Made by a program: the position numbers and the translations under genes. This document shows positions 1 through 8,909 of a stretch of 64,000 nucleotides of DNA, piece after piece. Position 1 is the first letter of the stretch. Each line of letters opens with the position of its first letter. Origin of the DNA: JADLHS01 sp049840435 (GTDB taxonomy: Bacteria > Verrucomicrobiota > Verrucomicrobiia > Limisphaerales > JADLHS01); NCBI GenBank assembly GCA_049840435.1, contig JASGKY010000014.1, positions 20,376-84,375 on the forward strand, read 5' to 3'. The notes below the pieces were generated by a model, which was not told the origin of the DNA, ran no database searches, and was given only the letters and a program-made list of their open reading frames with translations.

Positions 1-1259
1 AGGTTGCCAGCGCGCGTGTAGAGGTGCGCAAACTTGGATTTCATGCGGATGGATTTCCAAACAAGCCGCGCAGCAAGGCGGTTCGTTCCGGCAGGCGAAA
101 GCTCCAGAAGCTCCGCGCCATAGCCATAGCCGCTGGAGAAGAGGACTTGGTTGGAATTGACGACCACAGGCGAGGCACAGACGACGTTGCCATTGCCCCA
201 CGGCTTTTCCCAAAGCGTCACGCCTGTGGCTGAGTTGTGCCCAGAAACACTGCCGTGGTTGAAGGAAAGAATCTGCGGCATCCCAGCAACCGTCGCAAAA
301 CGCGGCGCAGAATAGCTTGGACCGAAGGTCCCCCCGGACCAAGCCTTTTTGCCATCGGCAACCTGGAACGCGAGCAGCGAGTGCGCCCCTTCTTCGCCGC
401 CATGAACAATGACCAAGTCAGCCACCACCAATGGGGAACAGGTGTAACCCCATTGCGGCACTTTGCCACCGGACTCGGCGACAACGTTACGCGTCCAAAG
501 CAATTTGCCGGTCGCGCGGTCGAGGCAGTTTAACAGGCCGGTACCACCGCAGGTAAATACCCGTTCCCCGACGACGGTTGGCACGGCGCGTGGGCCTTCG
601 CTGGCAATGACGGTGTTATACCGCGCCGGATCTGCGTGCCGCCAGCGTTGCTTGCCGGAGAGCAGTTCGTAAGCGACAACACATTCGTCTTCCCCCTGCT
701 GTTCTTGGGTGATCGCCACGTCGCCCACAATGGCAAACCCCGACCAACCGGCGCCGACCTTTTTTCGCCAAATCAGCTCTGGCGGATGCGCAGCCCAAGC
801 TGGGTCGAGTTTTATGCCGGCCAGAACGCCATCGCGATTCCCACCGAGATACTGAGGAAAACCAGTGCGCATTGCGATGTCTGGCGAAATGAGATTGGTG
901 GGACTGCTTCTGACGGCTGGTAACTCTGTCCCTTTGGACCAACGAAACTCAAGAATCGGGATCAGATCACCGCTCATTCCGCGGATGCGAAACAACGCGA
1001 CGCCAAGCACCACCAGCCCAACACCCCCGAACGTGACAAAGAGTCGCAACCGTTGCGGCGCCCGGGAAAAAAAGGTCCACCACACGACCAACAAAATACC
1101 GGTCACAATCGCAACGACAGCGGTGTTTTGATTCCGCTTCTGGAACGGCCAATCTTCCTGCCCGCGCATCCACGTAACGAGCACCAGCATCCCGACGACG
1201 AGAAGAACCCCTGGCCACCAACGCATCTTTGTTTGCGGCGAAAGTTTTGGTTCAATCAC
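1..1259 (-). CDS. PQQ-like beta-propeller repeat membrane-anchored protein (3' end outside window)
   Basis: Reading the minus strand from a GTG at 1259 gives one open frame to the window edge, so the C-terminus is missing. The N-terminus has two or three hydrophobic segments (for example VLLVVGMLVLV and VAIVTGILLVV), then a long extracytoplasmic part. That part contains the motif FPQYLGGNRDGV, close to the WPQFxGPNRDG entry motif of PQQ-like propeller proteins, and blade-like segments such as DRATGKLLWTR and VADGKKAWSGG. These propellers resemble BamB and quinoprotein alcohol dehydrogenase folds; no catalytic quinone site can be assigned here. A TTG at 1295 or ATG at 1226 are alternative starts. 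It follows the DUF3634-like gene on the same strand and is probably in its transcript. Family call is firm, function unknown. Confidence 0.8.
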   Translation of the reverse strand, partial: MIEPKLSPQTKMRWWPGVLLVVGMLVLVTWMRGQEDWPFQKRNQNTAVVAIVTGILLVVWWTFFSRAPQRLRLFVTFGGVGLVVLGVALFRIRGMSGDLIPILEFRWSKGTELPAVRSSPTNLISPDIAMRTGFPQYLGGNRDGVLAGIKLDPAWAAHPPELIWRKKVGAGWSGFAIVGDVAITQEQQGEDECVVAYELLSGKQRWRHADPARYNTVIASEGPRAVPTVVGERVFTCGGTGLLNCLDRATGKLLWTRNVVAESGGKVPQWGYTCSPLVVADLVIVHGGEEGAHSLLAFQVADGKKAWSGGTFGPSYSAPRFATVAGMPQILSFNHGSVSGHNSATGVTLWEKPWGNGNVVCASPVVVNSNQVLFSSGYGYGAELLELSPAGTNRLAARLVWKSIRMKSKFAHLYTRAGN

Positions 1260-1308
1260 AGGCGATAGGATGCGGCAGCCTTGGCGGAAATACAATCAAA
1301 CGGGGACG

Positions 1309-1602
1309 CTATGGACTAAACAGGACATTGCGCAGCCGTTGTTGAATCGTTTTCGGAATCTGGTACGAGAATTTCACCCGGCGATTCGGAGTGATCGCAA
1401 TAAAGCCCTTTTCGATGCCAGCATTCTGGAGGATTTCAGCGATGGAACTCAGCACATGGCGCGGAACCGCTTCTCCAGCCACAGAAACCCCGCCGTTCCG
1501 GATGCGAATCAAGCAACGCGCATTGGGCGGCGGGCAAAGACCCAGCCAAAACGGCGTCATTACCAGCACCAACACTAACGAGAAGAAGAGGTAGGACCAC
1601 AT
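1309..1602 (-). CDS. DUF3634-like small membrane protein
   Basis: A 97-residue protein starting at the ATG at 1602 (MWSYLFF). It has one N-terminal transmembrane helix (residues about 3-22) followed by a short soluble domain with IRNGGVSVAGEAVPRHVLSSI and ending in IPKTIQQRLRNVLF. This layout, a helix followed by a basic domain ending in a PxxxQQRLRN motif, resembles the DUF3634 family, whose function is not known. The start sits 4 bases after the dacB stop, so translational coupling in a dacB operon is likely. An upstream in-frame start at 1647 would overlap dacB by about 40 bases and is less likely. Family assignment is from memory of the motif, not a search. Confidence 0.65.
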   Translation of the reverse strand: MWSYLFFSLVLVLVMTPFWLGLCPPPNARCLIRIRNGGVSVAGEAVPRHVLSSIAEILQNAGIEKGFIAITPNRRVKFSYQIPKTIQQRLRNVLFSP

Positions 1603-1606
1603 GCCG

Positions 1607-3166
1607 TCATTGATCACTCCGCCCGGTGAAATCTGCGAGCAGCACAATCACCTTGTCGAGTTCCGCCCGGGCACTGAACTCTGCCGTTGGCGCGGAATAC
1701 CGGTTCAACATCAAACAGAACGCCAGCTTCTCGCCTGCTGCTGTGGTCACGTAGCCGGAAGTAGAACTCGCCCAACGCAACGTGCCGGTCTTGGCATGGA
1801 CGTTACCTTCGGCGCGCGTTCCCTTGAGACGATTGCGCAACGTGCCGTCCTTGCCCGCGATGGGCAACGCGTCGTAATAACTCTTCGCCTCAGCGTGTTT
1901 GCTCATGAATTGCAACAGCGCAACGGTGGCATTCGGCGTGACGAGGTTTGCCCGCGACAACCCAGAACCTTCTTCGAACCAAAAGTCACTGCGCTTGATT
2001 CCCACTTTGGCGACGAACTTTTCGAGTTCGCGAATCCCGTAGTCTTCAGCGGTAGGAAGGCCAACCACTATTTCGGTTGGGGCATTGGACTTCGAGGTCA
2101 TGCGTTCCAGCGCGCCGACATGTGCGAGCATCAGGTCCGTGTAAAGATTCTGCGAGGGCTTCTGCACGGCGACATTAATCTCGCGCATCGGCTTGGATTG
2201 GACCGCACCCAACTCGAAAAGTTTACTCGTGTCGAGTGGCACGCCCTGCCGATCCAGCCAGGTTACGGTGCGCGTCTTGCCGGCGACCTTGATCCCATTG
2301 CGGGCGAGGGCTTCTTTGAACAACTCGACGAACAATCCGGCCGGGCGGCTCATCGTCACGTCGTCCGTGTGGTTGGTCTGATCCAATGACATTTGCCCGG
2401 TCACATAGATGACGTTCTGGCCGAGTGGTCGATAGAAGTTGAGGTCGGTCCGGTCCCTGGTCGCGACGGTTTGCGTGCGATTGCTCAACACCACGTAACT
2501 CGTCGCAGGCGAAATGACGAGCTGACAAGGCAAACCAACTTTTGCGCCGGGCTTGATGGAAACTTGCAGCGTGTTGTCGTTGATCGTCAGGGCGGAGATT
2601 TCCGCCCCGTAATAGTAATTCATGTCATCCCACACCCAGCCGGAACCGAAGGGAGCACCGACGATAAAGCTGTCGTCTCCAATCAGATCGCCAGAGATGC
2701 GGCGTACTCCAGCATTGGTTAACGCTGCAACCAGCGGTTGTAACGCACGAAAGATGTCGCCATCGCCCGCCTTGACGTTGAAACCGGGATCGCCCCGCCC
2801 GTAAACGATGAGATTGCCCTTGAGATTGCCTCGCTTGTCGGGTTTGGCATCAGCATAGAGCGAGGTCTTGATACGATAGTCGCCGCCGAGTTTATCGAGG
2901 ACCATCGCCATCGTGTAGATTTTGCAGTTCGACGCGGGACTAAGAAGTTTGTTGGCATTGTTCTCGAACAAAGTCTTACCGGTTTCGAGAGAAACAACTT
3001 TCACCCCGAACGTGCCAGCCGCAAAGCGGGGCTGGGTGACGTGATCGCTGAGGCGTTGTTGTAACTCCGCGAGGGTCGCGGGCGCGTTTGTTTGCTGGGC
3101 GCGGGTTGCGGCAACAAAACCCACCAACAAGCCGAGACTCAACAGGCAACGCTTGGCAGAAGTCAT
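1607..3166 (-). CDS. dacB: D-alanyl-D-alanine carboxypeptidase/endopeptidase (PBP4, peptidase S13)
   Basis: Periplasmic penicillin-binding protein that trims or cleaves peptidoglycan cross-links. About 519 residues, close to the usual PBP4 length. All three active-site motifs of family S13 are visible: SxxK in PASNCK (serine about residue 79 from this start), SxN in GSGLSRAN, and KTG in HAKTGTLRW near the C-terminus. The N-terminus is a Sec signal peptide ending near ATRAQQ. I chose the ATG at 3166 because it begins the signal peptide and has AGGAG about 11 bases upstream; a GTG at 3208 would add 14 polar residues. It lies just after lpxD on the same strand, so the two envelope genes are probably cotranscribed. 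Confidence 0.93.
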   Translation of the reverse strand: MTSAKRCLLSLGLLVGFVAATRAQQTNAPATLAELQQRLSDHVTQPRFAAGTFGVKVVSLETGKTLFENNANKLLSPASNCKIYTMAMVLDKLGGDYRIKTSLYADAKPDKRGNLKGNLIVYGRGDPGFNVKAGDGDIFRALQPLVAALTNAGVRRISGDLIGDDSFIVGAPFGSGWVWDDMNYYYGAEISALTINDNTLQVSIKPGAKVGLPCQLVISPATSYVVLSNRTQTVATRDRTDLNFYRPLGQNVIYVTGQMSLDQTNHTDDVTMSRPAGLFVELFKEALARNGIKVAGKTRTVTWLDRQGVPLDTSKLFELGAVQSKPMREINVAVQKPSQNLYTDLMLAHVGALERMTSKSNAPTEIVVGLPTAEDYGIRELEKFVAKVGIKRSDFWFEEGSGLSRANLVTPNATVALLQFMSKHAEAKSYYDALPIAGKDGTLRNRLKGTRAEGNVHAKTGTLRWASSTSGYVTTAAGEKLAFCLMLNRYSAPTAEFSARAELDKVIVLLADFTGRSDQ

Positions 3167-3212
3167 ATGGAAGCATGCTCCTGAAGCGTTGGCCTTTTGG
3201 CTAGACACATCT

Positions 3213-4244
3213 TCAGGCAGACTCGCCGTCCTTCAGCCCCAGCTTCTTCTCCAGCTGACTGATGCGGCGCAGCAGCTCCGGCAGCTTTTGCAACGAGAGC
3301 AACTGTCGCTTGTTTTGCTTATCTGGTAATGCCGGGCTACCCATCACAGTCTGGCCGTCGGGAATGTTATGCATCACACCAGATTGCGCAGCGATGGTGA
3401 CTTGGTTGCCAATCTGGAGATGTCCCGCGATGCCCGCTTGGCCGGCAACAATCACGTAATTGCCTAACTTGCTACTGCCAGCAAGCCCGGCTTGCGCGAT
3501 CACCAGGCAATGCTCGCCGATGCGGACGTTGTGCGCGATCTGGACGAGGTTATCAATCTTCGTGCCCTTGCCGATGACGGTCGGGCCGAGCGCTCCGCGA
3601 TCAATGGTCACATTCGCACCGATCTCGACGTCGTCACCGACGATGACGTTGCCGATCTGCGGAACTTTGCGATGTATGCCGGAGTCCTGCACGTAGCCAT
3701 AGCCGTCTGATCCAATGACCGCCCCGGCATGAACCCGAACGCGGGCACCCAGTTCCGTGCGCGCATACAGCACCGCATTGGGAAACAACACACAAGCGAT
3801 GCCAAGCTTGCAATCATCGCCGACGTAATTGCCCGCATGCAGTATCGTCCCACCGCCGATTTGAGCACGTTCACCGACGACACAATGCGGGCCGATGTGC
3901 ACAGAGGAATCCACTTGTGCCGAACGCCCGATGACTGCGGTAGGATGAATCCCGGCAGGTTGCGGCGGTTCGGGAAAAAACAACGCCAGCGCCTTGGCGA
4001 AGGCAACACGGGCATTTTTGACGCGAATGAGCACTTTGCCAGTGCTCGAAACTTGGTTTCCCCCAACGATGATCGCAGAAGCCGCCGTTTGCTCAGCCCG
4101 CGCGAAGAACTCGTCGTTTTCGGCAAATGTCAGGTCGCCTCCTTGGGCGCGGTCGGCAGGAGCGAATCCTTTGAGCTGCGCTTGCCCATCTCCAAGCACT
4201 TCGCCTTGAAGATGTTCAGCAACCGAAGCGGCGGTGAAAATCAT
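3213..4244 (-). CDS. lpxD: UDP-3-O-acylglucosamine N-acyltransferase
   Basis: Third step of lipid A synthesis: transfers a 3-hydroxyacyl chain from acyl-ACP to the 2-amino group of UDP-3-O-acylglucosamine in the cytoplasm. The 343-residue protein has the LpxD N-terminal uridine-binding domain (to about residue 100) and then a left-handed beta-helix of hexapeptide repeats (about 105-290, for example IGPHCVVGERAQIGGGT). The catalytic-histidine segment IAHNVRIGEHC is present. The C-terminal helix ends in a coiled-coil-like tail (LLRRISQLEKKL). It shows the cell has a lipid A outer membrane. It is divergent from the Gfo/Idh gene at 4328, with an 83-bp shared promoter region, and leads the lpxD-dacB-DUF3634 transcript. 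Confidence 0.95.
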   Translation of the reverse strand: MIFTAASVAEHLQGEVLGDGQAQLKGFAPADRAQGGDLTFAENDEFFARAEQTAASAIIVGGNQVSSTGKVLIRVKNARVAFAKALALFFPEPPQPAGIHPTAVIGRSAQVDSSVHIGPHCVVGERAQIGGGTILHAGNYVGDDCKLGIACVLFPNAVLYARTELGARVRVHAGAVIGSDGYGYVQDSGIHRKVPQIGNVIVGDDVEIGANVTIDRGALGPTVIGKGTKIDNLVQIAHNVRIGEHCLVIAQAGLAGSSKLGNYVIVAGQAGIAGHLQIGNQVTIAAQSGVMHNIPDGQTVMGSPALPDKQNKRQLLSLQKLPELLRRISQLEKKLGLKDGESA

Positions 4245-4266
4245 AGGTCTGGGGGCAAGTCACACG

Positions 4267-4295
4267 TTGACTTGAAAAATTTTCGCCACTATAAA
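4267..4295 (+). promoter_or_regulatory. Sigma-70-type promoter for the first Gfo/Idh/MocA gene
   Basis: TTGACT at 4267-4272 and TATAAA at 4290-4295 are separated by exactly 17 bases, a near-consensus housekeeping promoter. The predicted start of transcription is about 4302, giving a 26-nt leader before the ATG at 4328. No Shine-Dalgarno sequence is visible in that leader. Confidence 0.75.
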
Positions 4296-4327
4296 GACGC
4301 CCAACAGCAATTCAACCTCTACTTTAT

Positions 4328-5501
4328 ATGGCCAAAACTCTGCGCGTCGGGATGATCGGTTATCGCTTCATGGGCAAGGCGCACTCGAACGCGTGGCGGC
4401 AAGCACCCCGCTTTTTTCCGCTCAAGGCACATGTTGAATTGCACACCATCTGCGGCCGTGACGCCAACGGCGTGCAAACCGCCCGGGCGCATCTCGGCTG
4501 GCAAAACGCCTCCACGGATTGGCGCGAAGTCGTTGAAAATCCGCTGATCGACATCGTGGATATCAATACGCCGAACGATTCTCATGCGGAAATCGCCATC
4601 GCCGCCGCGCAAAATGGCAAGCATGTCCTCTGTGAAAAACCTCTCGCGCTCACGGTAAAGCAATCTGAACAAATGCTCGCTGCCGTACAAGAAGGCAAAG
4701 GTGGTGCACATGGTCTGCCATAATTACCGGCGCATCCCCGCAATCGCCCAAGCCAAAAAAATGATTACCGAAGGCGCGCTCGGAAAAATTTATCACTACC
4801 GCGCTCGCTATGCGCAAGATTGGCCGGCGGACCCGGAATTCCCGCTCGTTTGGCGGTTGCAAAAAGGCGTCAGCGGCACGGGTGCCCACGGCGATATCAA
4901 CGCGCACATCATTGATTTGGGCCGCTATCTCGTCGGCGAACTCACGGAGGTGTGTGGTCTGTTGCACACGTTCATCCCGGAGCGACCGCTTCCGGACGAA
5001 GCTGGCAAAAGCCAAGGGCTAGCCGCCAAAGCCGCACGGAAGATGGGCAAAGTCACGGTAGACGACACCTCGTTGTTTATCGGCCGCTTCGATAACGGTG
5101 CGATTGCCAACCTCGAAGCTACACGCATGGCACTGGGGCGAAAAAATCACATTGAACTTGAAATCAACGGCAGCAAAGGCTCGCTTTATTTCGATTTCGA
5201 AGACATGAACCGCCTCAAGTTCTTCAATAACGACGATCCAAAAGATCGCCAAGGTTTCCGCGACATCCTCGTTACCAAGAGCGGCGGCGTGCATCCGCAT
5301 TTTGGCAGTTGGTGGCCGGAAGGACACATCATCGGCTACGAACACACCTTTATCCATACCGTCGTAGACTTCGTCAACGCGTGCGTGGACGGCAAGCCAG
5401 TGCAACCGACGTTCGAAGACGGCGTAAAAAATCAACGGGTGCTGGAAGCGGTTGAATCTTCGGCCAAGTCGGGCAAGTGGGTGAAGATCGTGAATAAATA
5501 G
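4328..5501 (+). CDS. Gfo/Idh/MocA family NAD(P)-dependent oxidoreductase, frame broken near 4697
   Basis: Sugar- or inositol-type dehydrogenase of about 390 residues. The N-terminal Rossmann fold shows GMIGYRFMGKAHSNAW and the family motif GKHVLCEKPLALT (the EKP lysine acts in catalysis). The C-terminal part has the typical GDINAHIIDLGRYL. The first frame runs 4328-4723 and the second 4701-5501; they join smoothly if one A is removed from the AAA at 4697-4699 (QEG-KVVHMVCHNYRR). Either a sequencing error or a real frameshift is possible; since the codons on both sides are well conserved I favour error. Substrate cannot be told from the sequence. A second family member follows 190 bp downstream. 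Confidence 0.85.
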
Positions 5502-5692
5502 CCGCACCCGGCGGTCAGAGATGCCACGATTTCCCAAGCCGGGTGGCTTCGCGCCAACGCGTGTTCACACGTTAAATCCTCCGCAGGAAGCGCCGTTTTT
5601 TGCTGCAGCTGGGGTTGCCACAACTGTTTTCTGTTGGCAGGATGCGCTTCCCGCGCTTTGGAAATCTGGCCCGGGATATCCCGACTAAATTT

Positions 5693-6838
5693 ATGAAAAC
5701 CATCAAGGCAGGAATCATCGGTACCGGTTTCATCGGACCGGCTCACGTGGAAGCGGCGCGCCGCGTCGGCTTCGTGGAAATGATCGCGCTCTGCGAAGCG
5801 AACGACGACTTGGCTCGCACCAAAGCCGCCGCGCTCGGCATCCCCAAGTCCTACGGCAGCGTAGATGCGTTGTTGAAGGATAAGGAAGTTGAGGTCATCC
5901 ACAACTGCACGCCCAACCACGTGCATTTCGAGATCAGCAAAAAAATCATGGCCGCGGGCAAGCATGTCATCTCCGAAAAGCCGCTCGCGATGACGACCAA
6001 GGAATCTGCCGACCTTGTAAAGCTAGCGAAGAAATCCGGCGTAGTGAATGCCATTGATTTCAACTACCGCTATTACCCCCTCGTGCAGGAAGCCAAAGCA
6101 ATGGTTGCCTCCGGCAAGCTCGGCGACGTGTTCCATGCCACCGGCTCTTACACCCAAGACTGGCTTTATCTGAACACCGACTGGAACTGGCGGCTTGTTC
6201 CGCAGTTCAGCGGCAAATCCCGCGCCATCGCAGACATCGGCTCGCATTGGTGTGATTGCATCCAATTCGTCACCGGCCTGAAGATCAAGAAGGTCTGTGC
6301 GGACTTTTCAACGGTTCACAAACACCGCATGAAGCCCAAGAAGCAGGTCGAGACTTACTCGGGCAAGATGCTGCAACCGTCCGATTACGAAGCGATGCCT
6401 ATCAACACCGAAGACTTCGCGAGCGTATTGTTTGAATTCAATAACGGCGCGCGCGGCTCGTTCTCCGTGTCGCAGGTGTTCGCCGGACGCAAGAATCGGT
6501 TGTTCTTTGAACTCGCCGGCTCGAAGAGTTCCGTCGTGTGGGATCAGGAACGCCCGAACGAAATGTGGATCGGACACCGCGAGCGCCCGAATGAGTTATT
6601 GATGAAAGATCCGTCGCTGCTCAGTCCCGAGGCGCGGCCCTACGCGCATTATCCCGGCGGCCACCCCGAAGCGTATCCCGACGGATTGAAGAACTTCCTT
6701 ATCCGCGTCTATTCGCACTTGGCCGGAAAAGAAAAACCCGCCTTCAGTCCTTTTCAGGATGGCCACGATGAACTCGCGATTTGCGAAGCGATTCTCGCCA
6801 GCTCCAAGTCGAAGAAGTGGGAGACGGTGCGCTACTGA
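5693..6838 (+). CDS. Gfo/Idh/MocA family oxidoreductase
   Basis: Intact 381-residue dehydrogenase. The Rossmann motif GIIGTGFIGPAHVEA is at residues 6-20, the catalytic EKP motif is in GKHVISEKPLAMT (about residue 95), and IADIGSHWCDCIQF supplies the histidine of the active-site GxHxxD-like motif (about residue 180). The ATG at 5693 places the nucleotide-binding strand at the N-terminus; an upstream in-frame start at 5600 adds unrelated sequence. It is a distant paralogue of the gene before it. Both are probably carbohydrate dehydrogenases in one metabolic unit. A strong terminator follows at 6878. Confidence 0.93.
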   Translation: MKTIKAGIIGTGFIGPAHVEAARRVGFVEMIALCEANDDLARTKAAALGIPKSYGSVDALLKDKEVEVIHNCTPNHVHFEISKKIMAAGKHVISEKPLAMTTKESADLVKLAKKSGVVNAIDFNYRYYPLVQEAKAMVASGKLGDVFHATGSYTQDWLYLNTDWNWRLVPQFSGKSRAIADIGSHWCDCIQFVTGLKIKKVCADFSTVHKHRMKPKKQVETYSGKMLQPSDYEAMPINTEDFASVLFEFNNGARGSFSVSQVFAGRKNRLFFELAGSKSSVVWDQERPNEMWIGHRERPNELLMKDPSLLSPEARPYAHYPGGHPEAYPDGLKNFLIRVYSHLAGKEKPAFSPFQDGHDELAICEAILASSKSKKWETVRY

Positions 6839-6877
6839 TACTGCCTCCAAAGAAAATAAATTCCTTTAACTCGCTCC

Positions 6878-6909
6878 GGCTCGCATGACATGAACATGCG
6901 AGCCGTTTT
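6878..6909 (+). terminator. Rho-independent terminator after the Gfo/Idh/MocA genes
   Basis: Perfect 10-bp stem GGCTCGCATG / CATGCGAGCC with a 7-base loop, followed by GTTTT. Confidence 0.85.
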
Positions 6910-6990
6910 GCGTACTAAACTCTTGTCTGAATCTGGTTTCCGACGGATAAACAGGCGAGTTGTAACTCAGTTGTAACCTTCAAACCCAAG

Positions 6991-7960
6991 ATGTATATGA
7001 AAAAACTCCCCGTGCAATTGTCCTATCTCGGTGCCGTCATTCTGGTCACCCAGAGTGCTTCTGGCGCGATGTTCTCCACCGATTTCAACACCGATCAGAC
7101 CGCCAACTGGACGGTGAACGCCACAGCGGGCATAGATTACATCGTGGACCCTTATTACGATTCTTCGGCGATTGGAGTTGGCTTCGCCCCGAACGGAACG
7201 GGGACTCGGGTCCTTAAAATGACCGCGAACAACACCGCCGGAATTCTGGGGGGGCTGAGCGTCTCCCCGACAGGCCTCAGCCTTTCCGGTAGCTACCGGT
7301 TGAGTTTCGACATGTGGCAAAACTACGCTGGCCCGCTCGGCACCGGCGGCAATGGGACGACTCAGCTTTCCATGTATGGCATCGGCACGACGGGCACTCT
7401 GCCGCCACCGTTGGTTCAGCCACTTGGGGCAGCGGGGCCAATGGCCTCGGTTTTGGCACCACCCTCGACGGCGGCGCCGCTGCCGACTACCGCATTTACT
7501 CCTCAGCCGCCGCCACCAGCTACGCTTCTGGTAACGCCGTTTACCAAGCGACCGCCGGGGCCATCAACAATAGCGCCGCCTATTACGCGGGTTACACGGC
7601 CCAGTCTGCGCCGGCCGCACAACTCTCATTGTTCCCGGGTCAAACCGGGGTGACCGATATGGGGGAGACAAGTTTTGCCTGGCACCGCGTAGTCATTGAA
7701 GTGGCCGATGGGTTCGCAACCTGGTCCATTGACGGCCTAGCCTTGGGCAAGGTGAGCTTGAGCACGGTCACGTTGGGCGGGGGCAACATTTTCTTCGGCC
7801 ACGATGACACCAATGCTTCGGCCTCCACAGATGCGAACGATACGCTGTTGAACGTCACCCTCATTGATAACATCGAAGTCGTCGCGGTACCAGAAGCTCC
7901 AGCTTAGCGCTGGTGGGCTTGGGTGGTCTCGCCCTGCTCGCCCGCCGGCAGCGGAAATAA
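6991..7960 (+). CDS. PEP-CTERM-type exported protein, frame broken twice
   Basis: Begins with a signal peptide (MKKLPVQLSYLGAVILVTQSASG) and a jelly-roll-like extracellular part (FSTDFNTDQTANWTVN). The frame switches near 7400, continuing as ATVGSATWGSGANGLGFGTT, and again near 7903, where VPEAPA runs into a stop in the current frame. One base added there restores ALALVGLGGLALLARRQRK, which is the typical PEP-CTERM sorting helix plus basic tail, ending at TAA 7958. Such proteins are processed by exosortase and released to the surface or matrix. Two slips in one gene may be sequencing errors or decay. The binding target is unknown. ATG 6991 or 6997 could be the start. Confidence 0.75.
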
Positions 7961-7980
7961 AAGCCCGAAGTTTTACCACG

Positions 7981-8010
7981 AACGCCGTCCGGCAACGGGC
8001 AGCGTTTTTA
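7981..8010 (+). terminator. Terminator between the PEP-CTERM gene and trpC
   Basis: Imperfect stem AACGCCGTCC / ACGGGCAGCGTT followed by TTTTT on the plus strand. It is nearly the same design as the terminator after gapA at 20237. Confidence 0.65.
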
Positions 8011-8821
8011 CTGTACGGCAGGATAAGTTCCTGCGCCTTGGTCTTGATGTCCCCGGTGCGCATCAAGCTTTCCCCAACGAGGATCGCCCCCGCGCCACAG
8101 GCTTTGAGTCTGGTTACGTCTGCCCGGATGAATATCCCGCTCTCGGCCACGAGCAGTCTTGCCACTTTGGCCTCTGCCGTTTGGAAAAATTTTGCCGCGA
8201 GCTGCTCGGTGATGGCGAGGTCTACCTTGAAGGTTTTCAAATCGCGGTTGTTCACACCAATCAGCTTTGCTCCGACGGCCATCGCGCGCTTCAACTCGAC
8301 TTCATCGTGAACTTCCACCAGCACGGCCAAGCCCGCCTCGACCGCCATGTCGTGAAATTCTTCAAGACGCGCATCATCGAGGATGGCGACGATCAGCAGG
8401 ATGGCATCCGCGCCCCATTCGATGGCTTCGAGGATTTGCCTGCTCGTCGATGATGAAATCCTTCCGCAACAACGGCAGCTTCACGGCCTAGCGGATTTGC
8501 CGCAGGTAATCGAGCAAACCCTGGAAAAACTTCTCGTCGGTCAGCACTGAAAGGCAACTCGCGCCCGCCGCCTCGTATTCCTTGGCGATGCGAACCGGGT
8601 CGAAATCCGCGCAGATGACTCCCTTGGACGGCGATGCCTTCTTCACCTCGGCAATCAATGCCACATTGCCCACGCGCGGCTTTTGCAATGCGGCAAAAAA
8701 GTCCCGCCGCTCCGCCATGCTCCAGCATCGCATCACGCAAGTCGCCCGCGGCGATGATCCGGTCCGGCAGCTTCGCTACTTCGAGCTTTTTCTGCTCAAC
8801 GATGGTGTCGAGAATGTTCAC
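8008..8821 (-). pseudogene. trpC: Indole-3-glycerol-phosphate synthase, damaged copy
   Basis: TrpC closes the indole ring in tryptophan synthesis. Recognisable pieces in order are MNILDTIVEQKKLEVAKL, then VALIAEVKKASPSKGVI (the phosphate-binding and catalytic-lysine region), AGASCLSVLTDEKFFQG, LPLLRKDFIIDEQ, QILEAIEWGADAILLIVAIL, IGVNNRDLKTFKVD and LLVAESGI, so the whole barrel was there. The frame shifts near 8715 and again near 8443 (one extra G), and an in-frame TAG at 8488-8490 replaces what should be a glutamine codon before AVKLP. The natural stop is also lost by a slip near 8010. One nonsense and two or three indels are more than in neighbouring genes, so true decay is possible, but this window is rich in single-base breaks generally. 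It lies next to prfB, not in a trp operon. Confidence 0.8.
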
Positions 8822-8909
8822 GGGATAGTCTTAGTTTTTTCCTCGTCCGTGTTGTGACCGCCAGTCTAACCTTCGCACAAAACTGCTACAGACTACCCGC
8901 TACTGACTT

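Noticed and set aside
1601..2389. Plus-strand 262-codon frame opposite dacB
   Set aside because: Entirely antisense to the strongly supported dacB coding frame.
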